A stretch of DNA of 64,000 nucleotides. It comes from Streptomyces olindensis (GTDB lineage: Bacteria > Actinomycetota > Actinomycetes > Streptomycetales > Streptomycetaceae). Under the pieces are notes generated by a model, which had not been told where the DNA came from, did no database searches, and saw only the letters and a program-made list of their open reading frames with translations. The stretch covers positions 124,001 through 188,000 of the forward strand of contig JJOH01000013.1 in NCBI GenBank assembly GCA_000696115.1, read 5' to 3'. Both the position numbers and the translations under genes were made by a program. Positions 1-7,715 of this stretch are shown here, piece by piece. The stretch's first letter is position 1. Every line of letters begins with the position of its first letter.

Positions 1-125
1 GCACGGGACGAGCCGGCGGATTCGTCGGCGTCCACATCGGCCTGTACGGAACCGGCGACGCCGGGAGCGACGCGGCCGAGGCGCACGTGCACTGGTTCGA
101 GTACGCCGGCCTTGACCGGCCATGA
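1..125 (+). CDS. C-terminal end of a GH43-type glycoside hydrolase (partial)
   Basis: The window opens inside a gene whose frame ends in TGA at 123-125. The visible 40 residues contain GFVGVHIGLYGTGD and end HVHWFEYAGLDRP. A GFxGxxxGLYxTG strand followed by a closing WFEY is typical of the concanavalin-like C-terminal domain of GH43 beta-xylosidases and arabinofuranosidases. The catalytic domain lies off the left edge, so the substrate cannot be read. A LacI regulator converges on it from the right, a common pairing for secreted sugar hydrolases. The family call rests on this short motif only. Confidence 0.5.
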   Translation, partial: TGRAGGFVGVHIGLYGTGDAGSDAAEAHVHWFEYAGLDRP

Positions 126-183
126 CAAAGGGGCGGCGCCGGGTGCTTCTCGCCGGGCCGGTGCGGGTTCCCGTCCGCAGGTG

Positions 184-1200
184 TCAGGAAGCCGCCCGGG
201 GCACGGCGGTGCTGCGCCGTACGACGAGTTCCGGTGCGAGCTTCTGGCGGCACGCCTGCTCCCCGCCCAGCATCCGGACCAGCAACTCGATGGCGCTGCT
301 GCCGAGATGGACGAAGTCCTGGCGGACCGTGGTCAGGGCGGGCACGAGGTAGTCGGCGCCCTTCATGTCGTCGAACCCGACGAGTGACACGTCCTGCGGC
401 ACCCTCACGCCCCGTTCGGCGAAGGCCGCCAGCACCCCCATCGCCATCTGGTCGTTCCCCGCGAAGACCGCGGTGGGCAGGCCGGTGTCGTCCGCGCAGA
501 GCCGGTGGGCGAGGCGGTATCCGCTCTCCGCGCTGAAGTCGCCTTCCAGCTCGGCTCCCTCCGCTCCGGCGGTGGCGAGTTCGGCGCGCCAGCCCTCGAC
601 GCGGGCCCGGGCGTCGAAGGTCCGCAGGGCTCCCGTCAGATGGGCGATGTGCCGGTGCCCGAGGCCGAGCAGATGACGTACCGCCAGCCGGGCGCCGAGT
701 TCCTGGTCGACCTGGACGAAGCTCAGGTCGGGGTGGGGCGCGCTGCCCGACATCACCACCGCCACCGGCACCCCGAAGGCGAGGCCGGACAGGGCCTCCA
801 CGGCGACGGGCCGGTCGGTGACGACGGCGATCGCCTCCACCGACTGGTCGGTGAGCCGCCGCAGGGTCTCCACGAGGTCACCGGTGGTGCTCTCGCCCTG
901 CCGGCTCGCCAGGCTCACCCAGTAACCGGCCTGCTTGGCGGCCGTCTCCACGCCCAGCAGGATGCGGGGCAGCTCGAACAGGTCCGAGCCGACGATCACC
1001 ACGCCGATCGTCGAGGAGCGGCGGCTCTTGAGGGCCCTGGCCACGCTGTTGCGGCGATAGCCCAGCTTGTCGATCGCGGCCTCGACGCGGGCCCGGGTCT
1101 CCGGCCGTACCGACGGGTGACCGTTGACGACCCGAGAGACGGTGATGTGCGAGACGCCGGCCTCCCGTGCCACGTCCATCATTCCTGGTGGCCGGTTCAT
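184..1200 (-). CDS. LacI-family transcriptional regulator
   Basis: 338 residues, the usual LacI/GalR length. The N-terminal helix-turn-helix (about residues 8-27, MDVAREAGVSHITVSRVVNG) is followed by the hinge helix NSVARALKSRR and a periplasmic-binding-protein-like effector domain with the family signatures RHLLGLGHRHIAHLTG, FAGNDQMAMGVL and VSLVGFDD. The ATG at 1200 is chosen because it sits directly before the HTH; an upstream extension would run through an unrelated transposase relic. It is probably a sugar-responsive repressor. Convergent with the GH43-type gene, so a role in hemicellulose use is a reasonable inference, but the inducer is not visible. Confidence 0.9.
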   Translation of the reverse strand: MNRPPGMMDVAREAGVSHITVSRVVNGHPSVRPETRARVEAAIDKLGYRRNSVARALKSRRSSTIGVVIVGSDLFELPRILLGVETAAKQAGYWVSLASRQGESTTGDLVETLRRLTDQSVEAIAVVTDRPVAVEALSGLAFGVPVAVVMSGSAPHPDLSFVQVDQELGARLAVRHLLGLGHRHIAHLTGALRTFDARARVEGWRAELATAGAEGAELEGDFSAESGYRLAHRLCADDTGLPTAVFAGNDQMAMGVLAAFAERGVRVPQDVSLVGFDDMKGADYLVPALTTVRQDFVHLGSSAIELLVRMLGGEQACRQKLAPELVVRRSTAVPRAAS

Positions 1201-1330
1201 TCCACTCGTTCCTCTGCTTCGACCCGGCACGCGGCCCCGCCCCTGCGCCGATACTGTCACAGGCCTCGCGGCCGTGGTCCGGGCGCCGCCCGCACAGCGC
1301 GCCCGAACCCTTCCGCGGCACGCCTTATAC

Positions 1331-1494
1331 ACCGTTTCTGATGGCGCGATCCGCATCGCCCGCAAGGGCATCGAGCCGTCCCCGGGGCCGGATGCCGACG
1401 CCTGCACCGCCACTACGAGCGCAAGGCCGAGCACTTCCTGGCCTTCGTCGGCATAGCCGCAGCCCTCATCAGCTACCGCCGACTCACCAACTGA
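1331..1494 (+). pseudogene. IS5-type transposase C-terminal relic, left copy
   Basis: The + strand encodes DGAIRIARKGIE, then after a gap of about 44 bases relative to the second copy at 3738-3932, AGCRRLHRHYERKAEH and a terminal ISYRRLTN with stop at 1492-1494. This is the C-terminal end of a DDE transposase of the IS5 group; the missing part corresponds to the WVVERTVSWL segment. No upstream catalytic region or terminal inverted repeats are visible. It lies just upstream of the LacI gene. The rest of 1201-1684 shows no convincing coding sequence. Confidence 0.8.
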
Positions 1495-1684
1495 AACAAC
1501 GTCTTAGGCGCCCCCGTACGCGCCTGTTCACCGCGACTGGGGGCGGGGCTGGCTCCTGCACTCGCGGCAAGGGCCAGCAGCAGGGCGACAGACCAGTGGT
1601 GAGGTTGCTGACGATGGTTCTTGATTGCCTGCCACCGCCCATGGCGCAACGACCGTCCACGAGGGGAGGCCGCGAGGCCAAGGG

Positions 1685-2398
1685 TCAGGCAGGGCCCGAA
1701 CTCTGCCCGCGGGTTTCGTCGGCCACCTGCTGCCCGGACTCGCGGGCCTGCTCTGAGACCTGGCCTGCCTTGTCGCGGGCCTCCTCCTTGGTGGTCTTCG
1801 CGGCCTGGGCGGCGGTGTCCTTCACCTCCTGGGCTGCCTGCTGGGCGGCCTCGGTGGCGTCCTGCTTCAGCTGCTGCGCGGACTCGACGGCTGCCTCCTT
1901 GACCGGTTCGAGCTTTTCGCCGGCCTGCTCGGTGATCCGGGAGGCTGACTGTTCCTCGGCCTCGGACATCGGCAGGAGAGAGGCGGCCAGCAGTCCGGCG
2001 CCGAAGGCGATCAGCCCGGCCGCCAGCGGGTTGCCCTGCGTCTGCCGCACCGCCTGCTCCGGAGCCCGGCTCACCGCCTCACGGGCCTGTCCGGCCACCT
2101 CACCGACCTGACCGGCGGCCTGCCCGGCCGTCTGTCGCACCGTGTCCGCGGCCCCGCCGGTGCCTTCCTTCACCGACTCCGTGGCCTGCGCCGTACGGTC
2201 GCGCGCCGTCCCCGCCGATTCGGCGACGGTGCCCATGACGCGGTCACGAAGCCCCGACACCGCGCCTCGCATCCGCCGGGTGCGGCGGCGCACCATCTGC
2301 CGGGGGCGGGCGCGGTCGGCCAGCCGGTTGACGTTCTCCGACAGGCGTTCCCGGGTGGTGTCGATCTCGGACCTTATTTGGTCGGGTGCCGTGCCCAT
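1685..2398 (-). CDS. DUF3618 family, Ala/Gln-rich helical protein with one membrane anchor
   Basis: 237 residues. The N-terminus (DQIRSEIDTTRERLSENVNRLADRARP) matches the DUF3618 signature; the rest is a long amphipathic helix rich in A, Q, E and K with LEA-like repeats such as AGQAAGQVGEVAGQ. A single hydrophobic segment near residues 127-147 (NPLAAGLIAFGAGLLAASLLP) would anchor it to the membrane. The ATG at 2398 overlaps the 3' end of the upstream holin-like gene by 25 bp, so the two are translationally linked. In actinobacteria these proteins accompany holin-like and YihY genes and are thought to serve envelope or stress functions. Exact role unknown. Confidence 0.85.
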   Translation of the reverse strand: MGTAPDQIRSEIDTTRERLSENVNRLADRARPRQMVRRRTRRMRGAVSGLRDRVMGTVAESAGTARDRTAQATESVKEGTGGAADTVRQTAGQAAGQVGEVAGQAREAVSRAPEQAVRQTQGNPLAAGLIAFGAGLLAASLLPMSEAEEQSASRITEQAGEKLEPVKEAAVESAQQLKQDATEAAQQAAQEVKDTAAQAAKTTKEEARDKAGQVSEQARESGQQVADETRGQSSGPA

Positions 2399-2805
2399 TG
2401 CGCGTCCTCCTTCAGGGTTTGCACGGTCTGTTCCGGCTTGGGGGACACCTCCCGCATTCGGGAGCGGCCCATGACGTACAGCACGACCGCGATGACCGCC
2501 CACACGGCGGCGACGATCAGTGCCGCCCAGCCGGCGTCCATCACGTTGGCCAGGCCGAAAACGGCCGCGAGCGACAGGAAGAGCGCCACCATGTATCCGC
2601 CGAAGCCGGCACCCCCGTACATCCCGGCGGCCTTGCCCGCCTTGACGCCCTCCTCGCGGATCTCCGTCTTCGCCAGCTCCACCTCCTGGCGGAACAGGGT
2701 CTGCAGATCCGACGTCACCGCTGACAGCAACTCGCCCGCCGAGCGGTCTTGATCCGCCTCCGGCTGCCCACCGGCTCCCGGCGACTTCGGATAGATCGAC
2801 GACAT
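2374..2805 (-). CDS. Phage-holin-superfamily (Phage_holin_3_6) membrane protein
   Basis: 143 residues. A soluble N-terminus contains LLSAVTSDLQTLFRQEVELAKTEIREEG, the usual amphipathic lead-in of this family, followed by two membrane helices near residues 69-87 and 93-112 and a short charged tail. Despite the family name these are chromosomal proteins with no proven lysis role. It is the middle gene of a three-gene block: its start lies 1 base from the stop of the upstream gene (2807) and its end overlaps the DUF3618 gene. The neighbours point to an envelope stress function. Confidence 0.88.
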   Translation of the reverse strand: MSSIYPKSPGAGGQPEADQDRSAGELLSAVTSDLQTLFRQEVELAKTEIREEGVKAGKAAGMYGGAGFGGYMVALFLSLAAVFGLANVMDAGWAALIVAAVWAVIAVVLYVMGRSRMREVSPKPEQTVQTLKEDAQWARHPTK

Positions 2806-2806
2806 C

Positions 2807-3421
2807 TCACACCCCCGGATGAGCCGGATAACCGGACAGCTCCGGCGGTGACACCGGCGTGCCCGTGGGCAGCGTGCTGCTCTCCTCGCGCTCCAGCCCC
2901 TGTCGCCGAACGTCCGGATGCGGAGCCGACGGGGCCTGCGCGGCCTTGGTGCCGGCCTTGGCCAGGCGGCCCACCACCAGACCGGCCAGCACCGCCCCGC
3001 CCAAGAACGCCCCCGGCCGACGGCGCGCGAAGTTCTGCAGGTCGCCTACCAGGCCCTCCGCGCCGTTCTTGTCCAGGTAGTCCGCCGCGCGGTGGCCCTG
3101 ATCGGCTGCCTGGGACGCCAGGCTCCTGGCGGGCGAATCACCCGAGGCGTTCTCCGCCATCCCCGCGAGGTCATCCGCCCACTGCCGCACCGTCCCGGCC
3201 AGCCGTTCCACCTGTCCCTGGCTCTCCCCGACCACGCGCTGCCTCAGGTCGCGTACCGCACTGCCTGCCTGCGCACGTGCTTCGCCCGCGACGGCCTTTG
3301 CCTGCTCGGCAGCAGTCCCGGCGACCTCGCCGGCCGCCTGCCCGGTCTGCGCCGCCAGAGCCGACGTCTGTTCCTTCGCCTTCTGCCCCGTCTGCTGAAC
3401 GCGACCGGCATCTTCACTCAT
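2807..3421 (-). CDS. LEA-like Ala/Gln-rich protein, first gene of stress block
   Basis: 204 residues. The N-terminal two thirds are a low-complexity amphipathic helix with repeated AGEVAGTAAEQAKAVAGEA-type heptads, resembling late-embryogenesis-abundant proteins. A glycine-rich membrane segment follows (GAFLGGAVLAGLVVGRLA, about residues 138-155), then a proline-rich tail. The ATG at 3421 is preceded by a strong AAGGAGGA ribosome site about 8 bases upstream. It heads the operon with the holin-like and DUF3618 genes. No enzymatic motif is present; a membrane or envelope protective role under stress is inferred from composition and neighbours. Confidence 0.8.
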   Translation of the reverse strand: MSEDAGRVQQTGQKAKEQTSALAAQTGQAAGEVAGTAAEQAKAVAGEARAQAGSAVRDLRQRVVGESQGQVERLAGTVRQWADDLAGMAENASGDSPARSLASQAADQGHRAADYLDKNGAEGLVGDLQNFARRRPGAFLGGAVLAGLVVGRLAKAGTKAAQAPSAPHPDVRRQGLEREESSTLPTGTPVSPPELSGYPAHPGV

Positions 3422-3492
3422 GAGCCATTCCTCCTTCGGTGCTCCGAGGCGGCCGACGGAGTCGGCGCCTCCGGATTCGCGACCATGAGCGA

Positions 3493-3516
3493 GTACCCCA
3501 CATATCCACACAGAAC
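3493..3516 (-). promoter_or_regulatory. SigB/SigH-like promoter for the stress block
   Basis: On the - strand a -35-like GTTC (3516-3513) is followed after 14 bases by GGGTAC (3498-3493), close to the GNNT-N14-16-GGGTAC consensus of Streptomyces SigB-type sigma factors, except that the fourth -35 base is C. It lies about 70 bp upstream of the first start at 3421. Confidence 0.5.
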
Positions 3517-3544
3517 AGCCAAATCGGGCGCGATCTGCTCATGG

Positions 3545-3740
3545 CTTCGGAAGGCCGGCGTGTGGTCGATCGAGGTGGCCGGTGCTCGTCGCTCTGGTCA
3601 CGATCATGGTTGCGATCTTGTACTGGGCCACGCCGAACGCGAAGCTCCGCGGCTTCCGCTGGACACGCCGGGTAGCTTCCTGGCGCTGCTGTGATCACCT
3701 CCGCCGGGTTCGCGTTCTTCGGGGCCGGCTTCGCCTCCTA
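3545..3740 (+). pseudogene. YihY/BrkB family membrane protein fragment
   Basis: Across shifted frames the + strand reads VWSI, then RWPVLVALVTIMVAILYWATPN and KLRGFRW, then TPGSFLALL, then ITSAGFAFFGAGFASYKL. In that order these match the C-terminal transmembrane part of YihY/BrkB proteins (RWP..., YWATPN...FRW, TPG...SAGFA...SYNKTYG). At least three frameshifts are needed, and the fragment stops where the right transposase relic begins. YihY genes often neighbour holin-like and DUF3618 genes, so this is plausibly a lost partner of the adjacent block. No N-terminal part was found. Confidence 0.6.
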
Positions 3741-3932
3741 CAAGCTGATGAGGCCTGCGGCTATGCCGACGAAGGCCAGGAAGTGCTCGGCCTTGCGCTC
3801 GTAGTGGCGGTGCAGGCGTCGGCATCCGGCCAGCCAGAGACCGTTCTCTCGACAACCCAGCGGTGTCGGCCGAGCCCCGTGGACGACTCGATGCCCTTGC
3901 GGGCGATGCGGATCACGCCATCAGAAACGGTG
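3738..3932 (-). pseudogene. IS5-type transposase C-terminal relic, right copy
   Basis: Reading leftwards, the strand encodes VSDGVIRIARKGIESS, LGRHRWVVERTVS, then after loss of one base AGCRRLHRHYERKAEH and LAFVGIAAGLIS, ending at a stop at 3738-3740. It keeps the WVVERTVS segment missing from the left copy but has a one-base frameshift and lacks the terminal YRRLTN. Over about 80 bases the two copies are almost identical, so they derive from the same element. They face each other across the stress block. The LysR gene starts only 17 bases beyond this relic. Confidence 0.8.
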
Positions 3933-3948
3933 ACTTAGGGTGGGCGCC

Positions 3949-4860
3949 GTGGAGCTTCTACACCTGCGTTATTTCGTCGCCGTCGCCCAGGAACTGAACT
4001 TCTCCACCGCGGCCCGCAAACTGCACATGGCGGCGTCCCCGCTGAGCCGGCGGATCAAGGACCTCGAGAACGAACTCGGTCACCGGCTGTTCGACCGCGA
4101 CACCCATCACGTGCGGCTCACCCCGGCCGGCGGTGCGCTGCTGCCGATCGCGCGCGGCGTCCTGGACGAGGTCGACTCCATCCGGTGGCGGCTGGACGAG
4201 ACGGCCCGGCCGCGGCGGACGACGGTGCTGCTCGGCATTCCGGGCGGCATCCACCCGGATCTGCGCGAGCGGATCGACGCCCTCGCCGAGCGGGTGCGCG
4301 ACCGGTTCGAGATCAAGCGCTGGCCGGGCGCCAGCGAGCGTCTGGTGGAAGCGGTGTGCGACGGCAGACTGGCGCTGACCCTGGCCCGGCTCCCGGTCGG
4401 CGGCGACCCGGCGCTGGAGCAGCTGCCGGTGATGTCGGAGCGGCTCGGCGCGGTCGTCCCCGGGGACCGGTTCGCCGAGCGGGAGTCGGTCTCCCTGGCC
4501 GAGCTGACCGATCTCGCCTACGCGGGTTCTCCCGCCGCCGCGACCACCGCGTATTTCCGCGGACTCGACCAGCAGCTCTCCGATCTCGGCATCAAAAAAC
4601 GCATCAGACTGAGCAGCGTCACTTTCGATGGAGTTTCCGAAATAGTCTCCAGCGGTCTGGCTTTCTCTGTTTCCATGCTGGACCCGAGAAGTCCCATGCA
4701 GAATTACCGCCTGGAGAATGTGGCCGTGCTTCCGTTCTCCGATTTCGACCCCCGCCTCGACACCGGACTGCTGTGGCGGAAGGACCGTGCCGACGACGGT
4801 GACCTGGAGGAAGTCGCCGCCGTCGCCCGTGAGGTCTTCGCCGAGCCGCTCCAGATCTGA
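3949..4860 (+). CDS. LysR-family transcriptional regulator of the CoA operon
   Basis: 303 residues from the GTG at 3949, which gives the canonical LysR start MELLHLRYFVAVAQELNFS and has an AGGG box 8 bases upstream; an in-frame GTG at 3940 is an alternative. The winged HTH covers about residues 3-62 (TAARKLHMAASPLSRRIKDLE). The co-inducer domain is recognisable but diverged. A hairpin terminator follows at 4878-4911, and the five-gene CoA operon starts 138 bp downstream on the same strand. It is the likely regulator of that operon, which is an inference from adjacency. Codon use near 4600-4720 is noticeably less GC-rich than in the neighbours. Confidence 0.88.
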   Translation: MELLHLRYFVAVAQELNFSTAARKLHMAASPLSRRIKDLENELGHRLFDRDTHHVRLTPAGGALLPIARGVLDEVDSIRWRLDETARPRRTTVLLGIPGGIHPDLRERIDALAERVRDRFEIKRWPGASERLVEAVCDGRLALTLARLPVGGDPALEQLPVMSERLGAVVPGDRFAERESVSLAELTDLAYAGSPAAATTAYFRGLDQQLSDLGIKKRIRLSSVTFDGVSEIVSSGLAFSVSMLDPRSPMQNYRLENVAVLPFSDFDPRLDTGLLWRKDRADDGDLEEVAAVAREVFAEPLQI

Positions 4861-4877
4861 CCCCGACAGCGCTCGAC

Positions 4878-4911
4878 AAAGCGGTATGACCTCTGCGGTC
4901 ATACCGCTTTT
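4878..4911 (+). terminator. Rho-independent terminator after the LysR gene
   Basis: A 13-bp perfect stem (AAAGCGGTATGAC / GTCATACCGCTTT) with a 7-base loop, followed by a T and CGC, lies 17 bp after the LysR stop. It separates the regulator from the operon. Confidence 0.75.
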
Positions 4912-4998
4912 CGCATCATGGTCATTCCGTCTCCAACCTCCCTTTGTTAACTTAGTTGGCAGATACACACATCTGGCGAATCGGGAGTGAGCAAAACG

Positions 4999-6168
4999 AT
5001 GACGGATATGACGAACACCATCGCCGGTCCCCTGGACGGTGTGCGGGTGATCGACCTCTCGACCGTCGTGATGGGCCCCTACGCGGCACAGATCCTCGGT
5101 GATCTGGGCGCCGACGTGATCAAGATCGAGTCGCCCTCCGACACCGTCCGGGTGGGCCACTACCGCACCACGCCGGGCATGACCCCGCTGAACCTCAACG
5201 TCAACCGCAACAAGCGCAGCGTCGCCCTCGACCTCAAGGACGACACCGACCGCGAGCGGGCGCTGCGGCTGATCGACACCGCCGACGTGCTGATCACCAA
5301 CATGCGGCCCGGCGCCCTGCACCGCCTGGGCCTGTCCTACGACGACATCGCCGCGCGCAGCCCCGGGCTCGTCTACGCGCACGCCCAGGGCTTCCGCGAC
5401 GACTCGGACCGGGCCGGCAACGCCGCGTACGACGAGACCGTGCAGGCCGCGTCCGGGCTGGTGGACATCGCCGACCGGGCGCTGGGCGAGCCCGTGTACC
5501 TGCCGACCATCATCGGCGACAAGGTCTCCTCGCTGACCATCGCCTACAGCGTGCTCGCCGCCCTGCTGCACCGGAACAGGACCGGCCAGGGACAGCTCGT
5601 CGAGATCCCGATGACCGACACGCTGATCGCGTTCAACCTGGTCGAGCACCTCGCGGGCCACACGCACGTGCCCGAGACGGGTCCCACCGGGTTCCCGCTG
5701 TCGATGCTCAGGGGCCACAAGGCCGTGCGCACCAAGGACGGCCTGGCCTGCGTCATCCCCTACAACCCGCGCAACTACCGCGACTTCTTCACGGCCGCCG
5801 GACGCCCGGACCTCGCCGAGGACCCGCGGGTGAACGCGGACGCCGTCGACAGCGCCGACCACGAGGACCTGGCCGCGCTCGTCGAGGCCTGCGCCCCCGC
5901 GCTGACCACCGAGGAGTGGGCGGAGGTGTGCGCCAAGCACAGCATCCCGATGGCCCCGGTGCTGGAACTCGACCGCGCCCACGAGGACCCGTACGTCCGC
6001 GACGGGCACCTGCTCGACACGGTCGAGCACCCGACCGAGGGCACCGTCCGCACCATCGGCATCCCGCTGCGCTTCTCCGCCACCCCCGGCTCGATCCGCC
6101 GTCTGGCCCCGGTCGCCGGCCAGGACACCGAGGACGTCCTCGCCGAACTCGACGCCGCCGCCCGCTGA
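4999..6168 (+). CDS. CaiB/BaiF-type (class III) CoA-transferase
   Basis: 389 residues, the normal family length. The N-terminus has GPLDGVRVIDLSTVVMGPYAAQILGDLGADVIKIE, the hallmark of formyl-CoA/CaiB transferases, and the predicted catalytic aspartate is D174 in IIGDKVSS. The enzyme would move CoA from an acyl-CoA donor onto a free acid, activating the substrate without ATP. The ATG at 4999 is chosen because GGGAG at 4984-4988 is well placed for it; GTG 4987 would overlap that site. First gene of the operon, 19 bp before the crotonase. The substrate is not readable from sequence. Confidence 0.88.
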   Translation: MTDMTNTIAGPLDGVRVIDLSTVVMGPYAAQILGDLGADVIKIESPSDTVRVGHYRTTPGMTPLNLNVNRNKRSVALDLKDDTDRERALRLIDTADVLITNMRPGALHRLGLSYDDIAARSPGLVYAHAQGFRDDSDRAGNAAYDETVQAASGLVDIADRALGEPVYLPTIIGDKVSSLTIAYSVLAALLHRNRTGQGQLVEIPMTDTLIAFNLVEHLAGHTHVPETGPTGFPLSMLRGHKAVRTKDGLACVIPYNPRNYRDFFTAAGRPDLAEDPRVNADAVDSADHEDLAALVEACAPALTTEEWAEVCAKHSIPMAPVLELDRAHEDPYVRDGHLLDTVEHPTEGTVRTIGIPLRFSATPGSIRRLAPVAGQDTEDVLAELDAAAR

Positions 6169-6187
6169 CCACCACAGGAGGACCACC

Positions 6188-6964
6188 GTGAACAACCCGG
6201 AAACCCCGGTGGTACGCACCGAACGGATCGGCTCCACCCTGCTGATCAGCCTGAACCGCCCCGAGGCCCGCAACGCCGTGAACGCCGCGGTCGCCACCGC
6301 CCTGGCCGGCGCACTCGACGCACTGGAGGCCGACCCCGCCCTGCGGGCCGGCGTCCTGACCGGCGAGGGCGGCACGTTCAGCGCCGGCATGGACCTCAAG
6401 GCGGCGCTGCGCGGCGAGTCACCCGAGATCGAGGGCCGCGGCTTCGGCGGCCTGACCGAGGCCGAGCCGGCCAAGCCGCTGATCGCCGCCGTGGAGGGCC
6501 ACGCCATGGGCGGCGGCTTCGAACTGGCCCTGGCCTGCGACCTGATCGTCGCGGCCGAGGACGCCCGGTTCGGTCTGCCCGAGGTCAGGCGCGGGCTGAT
6601 CGCCGCGGGCGGTGGCGTGGTCCGGCTGCCCAAGCGGATCCCGCACCACCTGGCCATGGAGCTCCTGCTCACCGGCGAGCCCGTCGACGGTCGCCGCGCC
6701 GGCGAACTGGGCCTGGCCAACCGGGTCACCGTCACCGGCCGGGCCGCCGAGGAGGCTCTCCGCCTGGCCGAACGGCTCGCGGAGAACGCCCCGCTCGCGC
6801 TGGCGGCCGTCAAGCGGGTCGCCCGCGCCGCCGACGGTGCGCCCGAGGCCGCCGCCTTCGCCTTCCAACGCGAGGAGACGCGCGGCCTGATGGCCTCGGC
6901 CGACGTCCGCGAGGGCATGACCGCCTTCACCGAGCGCCGCCCGGCGCGGTGGACGGGACGGTGA
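6188..6964 (+). CDS. Enoyl-CoA hydratase/isomerase (crotonase) family protein
   Basis: 258 residues. Crotonase landmarks are present: the CoA-binding oxyanion segment FSAGMDLK, then EGHAMGGGFELALACDLIVA, and FGLPEVRRGL carrying the conserved glutamate. It probably hydrates an enoyl-CoA intermediate or isomerises it. The GTG at 6188 follows an AGGAGG-like box. The neighbouring dehydrogenase and acyl-CoA dehydrogenase supply the other steps of a beta-oxidation-like cycle. The related carnitine enzyme CaiD has the same fold, so a betaine-type substrate cannot be excluded. Confidence 0.88.
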   Translation: MNNPETPVVRTERIGSTLLISLNRPEARNAVNAAVATALAGALDALEADPALRAGVLTGEGGTFSAGMDLKAALRGESPEIEGRGFGGLTEAEPAKPLIAAVEGHAMGGGFELALACDLIVAAEDARFGLPEVRRGLIAAGGGVVRLPKRIPHHLAMELLLTGEPVDGRRAGELGLANRVTVTGRAAEEALRLAERLAENAPLALAAVKRVARAADGAPEAAAFAFQREETRGLMASADVREGMTAFTERRPARWTGR

Positions 6965-6971
6965 GGCCGGC

Positions 6972-7715
6972 ATGAGGGCCGAGGACGTACGACAGCGCCT
7001 CACCACCCCGCTCACCAGCCCGGCGTACGCGCCGACCGTCCCGCGGTTCACCGACCGCGAGTACCTCAACGTCGTCTACCGCACCGACCCCGACGCGCTG
7101 CGGGCCGTCGTCCCCGAACCGCTGCGGATCGACGAGCCGCTGGTCCGGTTCGAGGTCATGAAGATGGGCGACGTCAGCGGCTACGGCCCCTACACCGAGG
7201 CCGGGCAGGCGATCCCCGTCCGCTTCGAGGGCGAGCAGGGCGAGTACCTGCACGCGATGTACCTCGACAACTTCCCGGCCACGGCCTCCGGCCGCGAGGT
7301 CTCCGCCTACCCGAAGGTCATCGGCTCGCCGTCGCTGTACGTCGACTCCGGCGCGCTCGTCGGCACCCTCGGCCAGGGCACCCTGCGGGTCGCCACCGCG
7401 ACCATGGGCTACAAGCACCACGAGCTGGACCGGCGCGAGGCCGAGGCGCAGATCACCGTACCGACGTTCATGCTCAAGACGGTCCCCGGCTACGACGGAC
7501 CGCCACGCGTGCAGGAGCTCGTCCGCACCCGCATCACCGACGTCACCGTCAAGGGGGCCTGGACCGGACCCGCGCGCCTCCAGCTGTTCCAGCACGTGCT
7601 GGCCCCGCTGGCCGACCTGCCGGTGCTGGAGGTCGTCTCCGCGAGCCACATCCTCACCGACCTGACGCTGGCGGGCGTCGAGCCGGTCCACGACTACCTG
7701 AAGGGAGCCGCCTGA
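6972..7715 (+). CDS. Acetoacetate decarboxylase family protein
   Basis: 247 residues, matching bacterial acetoacetate decarboxylases. The Schiff-base lysine is in SAYPKVIGSP and falls at residue 115, the same number as in the Clostridium enzyme, although the numbering match may be coincidental. Upstream EYLHAMYLDNFPATASGRE is the characteristic substrate-pocket region. The product decarboxylates a beta-keto acid. It starts 7 bp after the crotonase, and its TGA overlaps the ATG of the next gene (TGATG), so it is fully coupled. An Adc inside a CoA operon suggests that a 3-keto acid is released, perhaps by the CoA-transferase, and then decarboxylated. Confidence 0.88.
   Translation: MRAEDVRQRLTTPLTSPAYAPTVPRFTDREYLNVVYRTDPDALRAVVPEPLRIDEPLVRFEVMKMGDVSGYGPYTEAGQAIPVRFEGEQGEYLHAMYLDNFPATASGREVSAYPKVIGSPSLYVDSGALVGTLGQGTLRVATATMGYKHHELDRREAEAQITVPTFMLKTVPGYDGPPRVQELVRTRITDVTVKGAWTGPARLQLFQHVLAPLADLPVLEVVSASHILTDLTLAGVEPVHDYLKGAA

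Noticed and set aside
1484..1681. A 65-codon - strand gene after the transposase relic
   Set aside because: Arg/Pro-rich, no ribosome site and no similarity; overlaps the relic.
2374..2805. A prophage lysis gene because of the holin family name
   Set aside because: No endolysin or phage structural genes nearby; this holin-like family is chromosomal and sits with DUF3618.
1331..3932. An active composite transposon
   Set aside because: Both transposase copies are short, broken C-terminal pieces without visible terminal repeats or target duplication.
3958..6930. A 990-codon open frame on the - strand
   Set aside because: It lies opposite the LysR, CoA-transferase and crotonase genes and has shadow composition. 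No start context or family match.
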